From: Amantichitinum ursilacus
GTDB lineage: Bacteria; Pseudomonadota; Gammaproteobacteria; Burkholderiales; Chitinibacteraceae
Length of the DNA: 64,000 nucleotides
Direction: 5' to 3'
NCBI RefSeq assembly: GCF_001294205.1
Contig: NZ_LAQT01000001.1
Location: 124,001 to 188,000 of the forward strand
The translations under genes and the position numbers were made by a program. Shown one piece after another: positions 8,651-17,813 of this stretch (position 1 is the first letter of the stretch; each line of letters begins with the position of its first letter). Under the pieces are notes generated by a model that saw only the letters and a program-made list of their open reading frames with translations, had not been told where the DNA came from and did no database searches.

Positions 8651-8674
8651 CCGCAGGCCCACAAGGCGCTGCGG
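8651..8674 (+). terminator. Hairpin in the astA-astD gap
   Basis: CCGCAG(GCC) pairs with (GGC)CTGCGG around a five-base loop with one bulged G, followed by CGGTTTT. It could be a weak terminator, or a processing site that sets the astA to astD ratio. The 131-nt gap is the longest within the operon. Confidence 0.35.
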
Positions 8675-8703
8675 CGGTTTTGCTATCCAACCTTAGCGAT
8701 TAA

Positions 8704-10179
<1,476 letters not shown>

Positions 10180-10214
10180 CTGTTTGTCTTTATCTGATTT
10201 TCAGGACTGATTTG

Positions 10215-11555
10215 ATGCGCGCTTTTGAAGCCAATTTTGACGGCCTGGTCGGGCCGACCCATCACTACGGCGGCCATTCGTTTGGCAATGTGGCCTCGAC
10301 CAGCAACGCCAACAAGGCGGCCAATCCGCAGCAGGCGGCCAAACAAGGCCTGGCCAAGATGAAGGCGCTGGCGGATATGGGCTATCACCAGGGCATTTTG
10401 CCGCCGCAGGAACGCCCCGCCGTTGATGTACTGCGCGCGCTCGGTTTTGGCGGTAGCGATGCCGAGGTGGTCGCCAGTGCCGCACGGACTGCGCCGCAAC
10501 TGCTGGCCAATGTATCGTCGGCCTCAAGCATGTGGACGGCCAACGCCGCCACGGTCAGCCCGTCGGCCGATACGCGCGATGGCAAAGTGCATTTCACCGT
10601 CGCCAATCTGCAAAACAAGTTTCACCGCGCCATCGAACACGCACAAACCGGCCGCACCTTGCGCGCGGTATTCAACAACGACGCGCACTTTGCCCACCAC
10701 GCCGCTCTGCCTATGCATCCGGCCATGGGCGACGAGGGCGCGGCTAACCACACGCGTTTTGCCACCGAATACGGCGCGGCGGGCGTCGAATTTTTTGTGT
10801 ACGGCCGCCAGCAGTGGGGCGGCACGCAAGAGCCGCAGCGTTATCCGGCGCGCCAGACCCTGGAAGCCAGCGCCGCCGTGGCGCGTTTGCATGGCCTGAG
10901 CGAGCAACGCGTGGTGTATGCGCAGCAGTCGCCTTCGGTGATCGACGCTGGGGTGTTTCATAACGACGTGATCGCCGTCGGCAATCTGGATGTGCTGTTT
11001 TGCCACGAGCAGGCTTTCGTCAATCAGGCGGGCGTCTATGCTGAATTGCAGCAACGCCTGGGCGCGCCGTTGCGCGTGGTGGAAGTGCCGACCGCAGCGG
11101 TCTCGGTGGCGGACGCGGTTAAATCGTATGTGTTTAACAGTCAGTTGCTGGCGGGCCCCAACGGCCGCATGAAACTGGTGGTGCCGCAGGAATGCCAGAA
11201 CACGCCCGCGGTGTGGGCATGGCTGCAGCAAATGATTAACAGCGGTGGGCCCATCAACGAGCTGCTGGTGTTTGATCTGAAACAAAGCATGCAAAACGGC
11301 GGCGGCCCGGCCTGCTTGCGTTTGCGCGTGGCGCTGAACGAAACCGAAGCGGCCGCAGTGAACCCGGCATGCTGGATGAACGATGCGCAGTTTGCCCGGC
11401 TGAACGGCTGGGTGGACCAGCATTATCGCGACCGGCTGACCGAAGCCGATCTGGCCGACCCGCAATTGTTGCTGGAAGTACGCACGGCGCTGGACGAGCT
11501 GACCGGCATTCTGCAAACGGGCTCGATCTATCCGTTCCAGTTGGCCGGGGCATAA
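10215..11555 (+). CDS. astB: N-succinylarginine dihydrolase AstB
   Basis: A 446-residue cytoplasmic hydrolase of the guanidine-modifying superfamily. It splits N2-succinylarginine into N2-succinylornithine, CO2 and two ammonia, the nitrogen-releasing step. The N-terminus [20 protein letters not shown] is diagnostic. Likely triad: E174 (MGDEGAANH), H249 (VFHNDV) and C367 ([11 protein letters not shown]). The start at 10215 was chosen because it gives this N-terminus; CAGGA lies 9 nt upstream. It follows astD after 35 nt. Confidence 0.96.
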   Translation: MRAFEANFDGLVGPTHHYGGHSFGNVASTSNANKAANPQQAAKQGLAKMKALADMGYHQGILPPQERPAVDVLRALGFGGSDAEVVASAARTAPQLLANVSSASSMWTANAATVSPSADTRDGKVHFTVANLQNKFHRAIEHAQTGRTLRAVFNNDAHFAHHAALPMHPAMGDEGAANHTRFATEYGAAGVEFFVYGRQQWGGTQEPQRYPARQTLEASAAVARLHGLSEQRVVYAQQSPSVIDAGVFHNDVIAVGNLDVLFCHEQAFVNQAGVYAELQQRLGAPLRVVEVPTAAVSVADAVKSYVFNSQLLAGPNGRMKLVVPQECQNTPAVWAWLQQMINSGGPINELLVFDLKQSMQNGGGPACLRLRVALNETEAAAVNPACWMNDAQFARLNGWVDQHYRDRLTEADLADPQLLLEVRTALDELTGILQTGSIYPFQLAGA

Positions 11556-11639
11556 GCAGGAGCACTTCCCACGGCAATCCGCCCGCAAGATCAACTCGCA
11601 GCGGCGCAAGCCGCTTCGCCATTAAAGAGGATGACATCG

Positions 11640-12650
11640 ATGTTCCAGGGATCGTTTCTGGCTCAAACACTGGCCGGCAAGACCACGCTGGGCCTGCCGT
11701 TCTATCTGCCGCATGGCGCGAATGTGCAGATCATGGACGAGGGCGTCATCCGCTTCGGGCCGCGCGACCCGCAAAGCAGTCCGCTGCATCTGGTGATTTC
11801 GTGCGGTGTGCATGGCAACGAAACTGCGCCGGTGGAGCTGGTGGAGAGGCTGATCGCCGCGTTGCTGAGCGGCGAACTGAAGCCGCGTGCGCGTGTGATG
11901 TTTGTATTGGGCAATGTGGCGGCCTTGCGCGCGGGCACGCGCTTTGTGCAACAGGATATGAACCGGCTGTTCTGCCGCATTCCGGAAGCCAGCGACGACG
12001 ACGAAAGCCGTCGTGCCACCATGCTGGAAATGCACTTGATGCGCTTTTTCAGCCGCGCCATCCAGGATGACAAGCCGCGCCTGCATTACGATTTGCACAC
12101 GGCCATCCATGGCTCGCAGATCGAAAAGTTTGCGATCTACCCGCGGCCGAACGAAGGGCAGAACTTTCAACCGGCGGCGGTGGCGCGGCTGGCGCGTGGC
12201 GGGGTGTCGGCGGTATTGCTGCAGACCAGCACGGCGCCGACGTTTTCATATTTCTCGTCGCGCCATTGTGGCGCTACCGCCTTCACCGTCGAACTGGGCC
12301 GCGCCGCGCCGTTTGGCCAGAACGCGGCGCTGGACCTGAGCCAGATGGAAGCGCATTTGCGCGCCTTGATTGGCGGAGAAGTGCCCATGGACGACAGTGC
12401 GCCGGCCTCGATGCAGGTGTTCCGCGTCTCACGCGAGATCATCAAGCGCAGCGAGGCGTTTGAGCTGTTTATCGATGCAAAAACGGACAACTTCACCCCG
12501 CTGATCCAGGGGCAGCCGCTGGCGCGCGATGGCGACCAGACATGGACCGTGGACGAAGTGGGAGCGCGGATTATTTTTCCGAATCCGGATGTGGCGGTGG
12601 GGCAGCGGGCGGGGTTGGTGATTGTGCCGACGGAGAGTTACGCGCGATGA
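11640..12650 (+). CDS. astE: Succinylglutamate desuccinylase AstE
   Basis: A 336-residue zinc hydrolase (M14/AspA-AstE family) releasing succinate and glutamate, the last step of the pathway. Zinc ligands H58 and E61 (GVHGNETAPVEL) and H153 (YDLHTAIHGS) are present, with catalytic E218 in FTVELGRAAPFG. AAAGAGG at 11624-11630 is 9 nt from the ATG at 11640 but directly abuts the ATG at 11631, so 11640 is preferred. It is the final gene of the operon, and no intrinsic terminator follows directly. Confidence 0.94.
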   Translation: MFQGSFLAQTLAGKTTLGLPFYLPHGANVQIMDEGVIRFGPRDPQSSPLHLVISCGVHGNETAPVELVERLIAALLSGELKPRARVMFVLGNVAALRAGTRFVQQDMNRLFCRIPEASDDDESRRATMLEMHLMRFFSRAIQDDKPRLHYDLHTAIHGSQIEKFAIYPRPNEGQNFQPAAVARLARGGVSAVLLQTSTAPTFSYFSSRHCGATAFTVELGRAAPFGQNAALDLSQMEAHLRALIGGEVPMDDSAPASMQVFRVSREIIKRSEAFELFIDAKTDNFTPLIQGQPLARDGDQTWTVDEVGARIIFPNPDVAVGQRAGLVIVPTESYAR

Positions 12651-12700
12651 TTTTTGCGGCGGGAAGTGGTTGGCGATGCTGGGCGGGCTTTAAACGCTTG

Positions 12701-12816
12701 AGCCTGCGGCGCATGGTTTGATACCCGGGGTGCCCGGGAGCACGTTGGTTTTCAGTGAAGACTTATCGTGCAACTTTGCTTCGCCAAAGAAAAAGTAACC
12801 AAAAGAAAGGCGACCC
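12701..12816 (+). repeat. Dispersed 110-bp intergenic repeat, copy 1
   Basis: This matches 34208-34308 almost base for base through blocks such as TTTTCAGTGAAGACTTATCG and TGCAACTTTGCTTCGCCAA. Copy 1 holds an extra segment of about 15-20 nt (AAAAAGTAACCAAAAG). A CCCGGG-containing dyad follows TGATA. In both places a REP-like element lies downstream, which suggests a compound repeat locus. Confidence 0.8.
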
Positions 12817-13125
12817 CACTCGCGAATCCTTCGCTCGCCAGGGGGCCCGCAAGTCAAAAGCCGAATCGGACCGCCTTGCACTTCCATAGCTCAGCTGCCG
12901 CTCCGCGGAACTTCGGTCGGACGGAGCCCCAAAAAAACGGGTCTCCCTTCCCCTCCCTCGCCAGGTAATGCCTGCTGTCTGGATGCCGGGGTTGCCTCGT
13001 TGCTGCGCAACATTGGGTGGGCGTGGTTGCGACAGGAACATCCGCACCGCCCGCTTAACGCACCTATCCCGCACGGCCACCGCTGTCTAACTTGTCACCG
13101 CTCCCGCCACGAACCGCCAACGTTC

Positions 13126-13314
13126 ATAGGGTGGGTCAAGACCCACCACCCAAAGCCGCAAGCAAGAATGCTCACTCCAATTACTCGACAATTCACTACC
13201 GCTCGTACGCACCCTACGTTTCTTGCATGCCTCCGCGAGAACGCAAGCATGCGGGCGATTCGGCCCGGGTGTTCTTGTTTGCCACTTTGGCTGGTGGGTC
13301 TAGACCCACCCTAT
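13126..13314. repeat. REP-like inverted-repeat element, copy A
   Basis: Two arms of about 43 bp in opposite orientation (13126-13168 and 13272-13314) flank a 103-bp loop. Each arm begins ATAGG and contains its own palindrome GGTGGGTC-N2-GACCCACC, then CAAAG and a CAAGAA block. The right half, read in reverse complement, aligns with copy B at 34366-34464. The loop contains 13239-13257, also seen at 7403-7421. It is typical of REP doublets or small non-autonomous elements. Confidence 0.8.
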
Positions 13315-13404
13315 GGGACCGCAGCAGCCCAAAGCGTTAAGCACGCGCATCACAGGCTAAACGTTAAGGGTTTATTGCAGCAAACACCGCGCATCCAACC
13401 CTCA

Positions 13405-14346
13405 TCAGCGCTTTTTCTTCTTGCCGCTCGACTTCTTCACCGGCGCAGCCTTCTTGCCCGACTTGCTGGTGCTCGTCGCCGCTTTCGCGCTGGTCGTCTT
13501 GGGTTTGCTGCACACCGATACCACGCGCTTGTGTTTGCCTTTGCCCTTGGTGATTTTGCGGCAGCTGGCCTCGCTGGGCGCATCGGCGGTGGTGATGCCC
13601 GCTGCGGCCGACGACTGATCGCGATTTTCTTCGCGCGCAGTGCCTGCCATGGTCAGCAAGCTGGCCAGATTGGGCGCGTCGCCCGCCACGCCTTCAATGC
13701 GCCGTGCGCCGTCAAAGCGGCTGGTCCAGTACGACTGCTGCATATTGGCCACTTCGATATCGCGACCGGTACGCGGCGAATGAATAAAACGGTTGTCGCC
13801 CAGATAAATGCCGACGTGTGAAAAACGGCGGCGCAAGGTATTGAAGAACACCAGATCGCCAGGTTTGAGTTCGGTTTTATCTACGTCGCGGCCGGACTGG
13901 CTCATTGCCAGAGCATTGTGCGGTAGGGCGATATTGAGCGCGTTCTGGAATACGTAGCGCACAAAGCCGCTGCAATCCAGGCCCTGTTCGGGCGTTTTGC
14001 CGCCCCATTTGTATTTGACGCCAATCAGGCTCATGGCCTGCAGCAGCAAGTTCTGCGCAGGGGCATTGGGGTTGGCCGGGTTGGCCGGATCGTTCGCGGC
14101 GGTGTTGCCGCCTGTGTTGGAATTGGTATTGCCGATGGCCTCCTGGGCACTTTCGGCGCTGCCTTTACGCGTGCGTGGCGTGGTCGTGCTGCTACTGCCG
14201 CTGGGCGCCGCAGTGGCATTGGAGCTGGACCCCCAACCGCCGCCCTGCGCGCTGGGCGCGGAAGCCGCAGCGGGAAGGTCGTCCGCCCAAACCCCGCACA
14301 TCGTCAAGCCCAAGGAGAGGGCGATAATCAACCGTAAGCATTTCAT
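13405..14346 (-). CDS. Exported NlpC/P60-family cell-wall hydrolase
   Basis: A 313-residue protein predicted to cut peptide stems of peptidoglycan in the periplasm. A signal peptide (1-21, cleavage after VWA) is followed by a low-complexity Ser/Asn/Thr/Pro linker (about 22-97). The NlpC/P60 domain (98-205) has catalytic C125 (LDCSGFVRYVF), H177 (SHVGIYLG) and H189 (FIHSPRTGRDI). The C-terminal 45 residues are Lys/Ser/Ala-rich and end in a lysine-arginine run. The start at 14346 was chosen because it begins a proper signal peptide; the open frame continues upstream to 14676 without such features. It is divergent from ubiB. Confidence 0.9.
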   Translation of the reverse strand: MKCLRLIIALSLGLTMCGVWADDLPAAASAPSAQGGGWGSSSNATAAPSGSSSTTTPRTRKGSAESAQEAIGNTNSNTGGNTAANDPANPANPNAPAQNLLLQAMSLIGVKYKWGGKTPEQGLDCSGFVRYVFQNALNIALPHNALAMSQSGRDVDKTELKPGDLVFFNTLRRRFSHVGIYLGDNRFIHSPRTGRDIEVANMQQSYWTSRFDGARRIEGVAGDAPNLASLLTMAGTAREENRDQSSAAAGITTADAPSEASCRKITKGKGKHKRVVSVCSKPKTTSAKAATSTSKSGKKAAPVKKSSGKKKKR

Positions 14347-14702
14347 GGGGCCAGACTGTATCGGATGAGCGAAAACGCTGTAAAGCCTTAGCGTCACGAA
14401 CGGTTTCGTGCCAAGGCGCATTTTTGCTGGGTTTGCAGGCGCGCAATGCGGTGAGGTTACGGCGCGAAAAGCGGTGCTGGATGGCTGCGCCGGAGCGCGT
14501 TCGATACCGCCTGTCGAGGTTGGTTCCCGTTTTAAAACGCGGGTTTGCAATTTTTTCAGCCCGTCGTGCCATCGCGCTGGGGTAGGGCGGCACAGGATGG
14601 TGTTTTGCTCAAAATAGTTTATCTTTGACACCGTTCGAGTTAGCGGGCCGTCAGCCCGTTGCCAGCCCACCCTCATACGTTCTGAAAATTCACCGGAATC
14701 CC
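14347..14702. other. Divergent intergenic region, NlpC/P60 to ubiB
   Basis: A 356-base gap that must hold both promoters. A hairpin with the core CCCGTTTTAAAACGCGGG at 14526-14543 is followed by a T-rich run, so it may act as a terminator or attenuator on the plus strand. A TTGACA-like hexamer occurs near 14627, but no convincing -10 partner was found. No small gene is supported. Confidence 0.45.
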
Positions 14703-16388
14703 ATGCTCAAGGAAACATTCACCGTCATGCGCGATCTGCCGCGCGTCCGCGAAATCATTGCGGTGTTGATGCGGCATGGGCTCGGCAATCTGGTGCAGCG
14801 CTTAGGCCTGGCGCGCGGGCTGGAACGCGCCGGCGATTTGTTGCGGCTGCCGGGCGACCATGGCATTGAATTGCTGGACCCCCCGGTGCGGGTGCGGCGC
14901 GCACTGGAAGAATTGGGGCCGACGTTTATCAAACTGGGCCAGGTGTTGGCCACCCGCGTGGACGTGTTCACACCCGAATGGATTGTTGAATTTGAAAAAT
15001 TGCAAAGCGCCGTGCCACCGGTGCCGTTTGCCCAATTGCTGCCCGAACTGACGCTGGTGCTGGGCCGCGATCCGCACGAAATCTTTGATGAGCTGGACCC
15101 GATTCCGGTGGGCTCGGCCTCGATTGCGCAGGTGCATCGGGCGCGGCTGAAAACCGGCGAAGAAGTGGTGCTTAAAATCCGCCGCCCTGGCATCGTCAGC
15201 AAAATTGATTCGGATTTGCGCATCCTGCGGCAGATTGCTGCGCTGATGGAGTTTGAATTTCCCGAATCGCGCCGTTATCAGCCGGTGCGCATCGTTGACG
15301 AATTTTCCAAATCATTAAAACGCGAACTCAATCTATCGGTGGAAGCGCGCAATCTGGAGCGCTTTCAGCAAAACTTTGCGGGTTCGGCCGATATTGAAAT
15401 CCCGACCATTCATTGGGAATACACCAATGAATGGATGCTGGTGCAAACCTGGATAGGCGGCCTGGCGGGCAATGATCTGGCCGGGCTGGAGCAGGGCGGT
15501 TATGACCGCGCGTTGTTAGCGCGCCGTGGCGCCGATGCGGTGCTGAAAATGGTGCTGATTGACGGCTATTTTCATGCCGACCCGCATCCGGGCAACGTTA
15601 AATATCTGCCGGGCGACCGGATTGCGTTTCTTGATTTCGGCATGGTGGGGCGCTTGCCGCATCAGCGCCGTGATCAGATTGTTGATTTGCTGGCTGCCCT
15701 GGCCAAGCGCGATGAGCACGGCATTCTGGAAGTATTGATGGAATGGACGGGCGATACGGTGGTCGATGAAGAATCGCTGGCCAACGATATTGCCGGCTTT
15801 ATCTTTAATTATGAAAACCTGCCGCTGCGCGATATCCAGTTTGGCGCTTTGCTGAACGACGTGGCGATGATCATGCGCGAACATGAAATTACGCTGCCCG
15901 CTGATTTAACCTTGCTGTTTAAAGCGCTGATTACGTTGGAAGGCCTGGGTCGCCAGCTTAATCCGGGCTTCCAGATGATCGAGCATCTCACGCCGTTTGT
16001 GCGTCAGGTGATGATCGAACGCTACAAGCCCGAAGCCCTGCTCAAGCGTGGGCGCGCCGGGCTGACCGAGGCGCTGGATTTGATCAGTGGCTTGCCGCGC
16101 GATATCGGCAAGCTGATCCGCCAGGCGCGGCGCGGCAATGTCAAAGTGGATCTGGACCTGAAACGGCTGGATCGCTTTGGTACGCAAATCGCCAAAAGCG
16201 CCAACCGGTTGACCATGGGCATCGTCACGGGCTGTCTGATTATCGGGTCGTCGATTGTGATGACGGTGAAAGCTGGGCCGACCTTGTTTGGCCTGCCGCT
16301 GCTGGGTTTTTTCGGTTTCATGATCGCGTTCTTTAATACGCTGTGGCTGATCTTTTCGATCTGGGTTTCGGGCAAAGAAGAACGCTAA
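14703..16388 (+). CDS. ubiB: UbiB-family (ABC1/ADCK) atypical kinase, ubiquinone biosynthesis
   Basis: A 561-residue membrane-anchored ATPase/kinase-like protein needed for ubiquinone synthesis in Proteobacteria. Family marks: the KxGQ motif at K77-Q80 (FIKLGQVLATR), the Ala/Ser nucleotide loop GSASIAQVH (137-145), the ADPHPGN catalytic loop, and DFGMVG. Two C-terminal membrane helices (about 500-520 and 528-556) match UbiB topology. The start at 14703 follows CCGGAAT. No other ubi genes are adjacent, so assignment to UbiB rather than a paralogous ABC1 protein rests on length and the C-terminal helices. Confidence 0.85.
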   Translation: MLKETFTVMRDLPRVREIIAVLMRHGLGNLVQRLGLARGLERAGDLLRLPGDHGIELLDPPVRVRRALEELGPTFIKLGQVLATRVDVFTPEWIVEFEKLQSAVPPVPFAQLLPELTLVLGRDPHEIFDELDPIPVGSASIAQVHRARLKTGEEVVLKIRRPGIVSKIDSDLRILRQIAALMEFEFPESRRYQPVRIVDEFSKSLKRELNLSVEARNLERFQQNFAGSADIEIPTIHWEYTNEWMLVQTWIGGLAGNDLAGLEQGGYDRALLARRGADAVLKMVLIDGYFHADPHPGNVKYLPGDRIAFLDFGMVGRLPHQRRDQIVDLLAALAKRDEHGILEVLMEWTGDTVVDEESLANDIAGFIFNYENLPLRDIQFGALLNDVAMIMREHEITLPADLTLLFKALITLEGLGRQLNPGFQMIEHLTPFVRQVMIERYKPEALLKRGRAGLTEALDLISGLPRDIGKLIRQARRGNVKVDLDLKRLDRFGTQIAKSANRLTMGIVTGCLIIGSSIVMTVKAGPTLFGLPLLGFFGFMIAFFNTLWLIFSIWVSGKEER

Positions 16389-16491
16389 GCCCACCGCCAG
16401 GCGGGCGTGGGTTTGCCGAGACGAAACGGTAATGCACCGTGACGGCGCATCGATTATCCTGCGCGCTTGATTATCACCGGAACCCATCGCC

Positions 16492-17370
16492 ATGCCCGCA
16501 TTGGAACTGATTGTGTTGGGCGCCATCTGGGGCGCATCGTTTTTATTCATGCGCGTGGGCACGCCCGAGTTCGGGCCGCTGCCACTGATCCTGGTGCGCG
16601 TGGGTGTGGCCTGCCTGGTGTTGCTGCCGGTGATGGCGCAAGCTGCGGCGCGCCAGCAAGTGCGTAAAAACTGGTGGGCGTTGCTGGTGGTGGGCGCAAC
16701 CAATTCGGCGCTGCCGTTTTGTCTGTTTGCCTGGTCCACGCTGTACCTTAATGCCGGGATGGACGCGATCCTGAACGCCACCACGCCGCTGTGGGGTGCG
16801 CTGATCGCCTATGTGTGGCTAAAAACGCCGCTGACGCGCGATCAATCGTTGGGCATGTTGCTGGGCGTGACGGGCGTCATCATTCTGGCGTGGCCCACCG
16901 TGCAGCACGGCCAGGCGTCCACCTTGCCCGCGATGCTGGCGGTGTTGCTGGCGACCGCCTCTTACGGTTTCTCCGGACATTATTCGCGCCGCCATCTGGG
17001 CGATGTTTCGCCTTATGTAAATGCCTGGGGTAGCCAGTTTTTTGCCACGCTGTTGTTGGCGCTGCCTGCGTTATGGCTCTGGCCGCAACACGCGCCGGAC
17101 ACTCATGCGTGGGCGGCGGTGCTGACGTTGGGCTTGTTATGCACCGGCCTGGCTTATGTGATTTTCTTCCGGCTGATCCGTGCCCGCGGTGCGGCATTTG
17201 CGATTTCGGTAACGTTCTTGATTCCGCTGTTTGGCGTGACCTGGGGTGCGCTGTTTCTGGCTGAGCCAGTGGGTTTTGAGCTGGTGATTGGTGGCGCGGT
17301 CATTCTTGTCGGCATTGCGATGACGACGGGTAAGCTGAAGCTGCTACCGCAACGCTGGGCCACGGCCTAA
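16492..17370 (+). CDS. EamA/DMT-family permease
   Basis: A 292-residue inner-membrane protein with about ten hydrophobic helices arranged as two EamA repeats (roughly 1-140 and 145-285). The first helix has the family pattern LIVLGAIWGASFLFMRVG, and the segment LNAGMDAILNATTPLWGALIAYVWL is the usual second-half signature. DMT permeases export or exchange small metabolites; the substrate cannot be read from sequence. A short GC hairpin (17384-17400) follows the stop. Confidence 0.88.
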   Translation: MPALELIVLGAIWGASFLFMRVGTPEFGPLPLILVRVGVACLVLLPVMAQAAARQQVRKNWWALLVVGATNSALPFCLFAWSTLYLNAGMDAILNATTPLWGALIAYVWLKTPLTRDQSLGMLLGVTGVIILAWPTVQHGQASTLPAMLAVLLATASYGFSGHYSRRHLGDVSPYVNAWGSQFFATLLLALPALWLWPQHAPDTHAWAAVLTLGLLCTGLAYVIFFRLIRARGAAFAISVTFLIPLFGVTWGALFLAEPVGFELVIGGAVILVGIAMTTGKLKLLPQRWATA

Positions 17371-17429
17371 GCTGGGAACATCCGACCGGCGCGTCCGGTC
17401 CTAACTGCGTTGATCACCAGGAGAACAAA

Positions 17430-17606
17430 ATGGCCCAGGATCCAAACCGCCAGTCCGAAGAACTCGATTATCCCGAACGCAAAGAAGCCAACCTGCATCA
17501 GGATATCCTTAACAAAGGTCGTGCCTCGCATGGCGAAAAGCCACAGTACGGCCAAGTGCAGGATCCGCCGCCTGCGGCCGATACTGATAAAAAGCAGTCA
17601 TCCTGA
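17430..17606 (+). CDS. Small hydrophilic protein of 58 residues
   Basis: A short, highly charged, soluble protein starting MAQDPNRQSEELDYPERK and ending DKKQSS. It contains no hydrophobic stretch, no Cys and many Asp, Glu, Gln and Pro, and is probably disordered. A very good ribosome-binding site (AGGAG at 17419-17423, 6 nt from the ATG) and an intact frame support a real gene. I do not recognise the family and assign no function. It lies between the DMT permease and the M61 peptidase, with 60-nt and 207-nt gaps. Confidence 0.65.
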   Translation: MAQDPNRQSEELDYPERKEANLHQDILNKGRASHGEKPQYGQVQDPPPAADTDKKQSS

Positions 17607-17813
17607 CTGAGCGCTGCGGCGTTGAAGCAAAATCTGGATTGAAGGCGGGTGCAGACCTGCCTTCAATGTTGTTTGCCGCAGCGAAATGCAGGGTCGCTTG
17701 CCCGGGCAAGTATCGACGCCGCTGCGAGTGGCCATGCAAACGATTGCGGCGCGTCAAAACGCGTTGCATAGTTCTGCCTTCGTTGATCAGCCCGCCCCCG
17801 TTTCAGGAAAGCC

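Larger units (their letters stand above)
12651..13404. other. Repeat-rich intergenic spacer without a gene
   Basis: A 754-base gap between astE and the convergent NlpC/P60 gene. It holds one copy of the 110-bp dispersed repeat (12701-12816) and the large REP-like element (13126-13314). The stretch 12817-13125 is GC-rich and has stop-free frames, but there are no ribosome-binding sites, no family similarity I recognise, and no codon structure like its neighbours. It looks like accumulated non-coding repeat debris. Confidence 0.6.

Noticed and set aside
13126-13314. A CRISPR array, suggested by repeated palindromes
   Set aside because: Repeats are few, inverted and of differing spacing, without regular spacers or cas genes; the REP-like explanation fits better.
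13000-13821. A 273-residue open frame on the plus strand across the REP-like element and the antisense of the NlpC gene
   Set aside because: It runs through a palindromic repeat and the reverse strand of a clear gene, has no ribosome-binding site, and its composition (Arg, His, Ala) is that of antisense frames in GC-rich DNA.
17384-17400. GACCGG-N5-CCGGTC hairpin after the DMT permease as a terminator
   Set aside because: The stem has only 6 bp and no T run, and the small gene starts 30 nt later; too weak to call.
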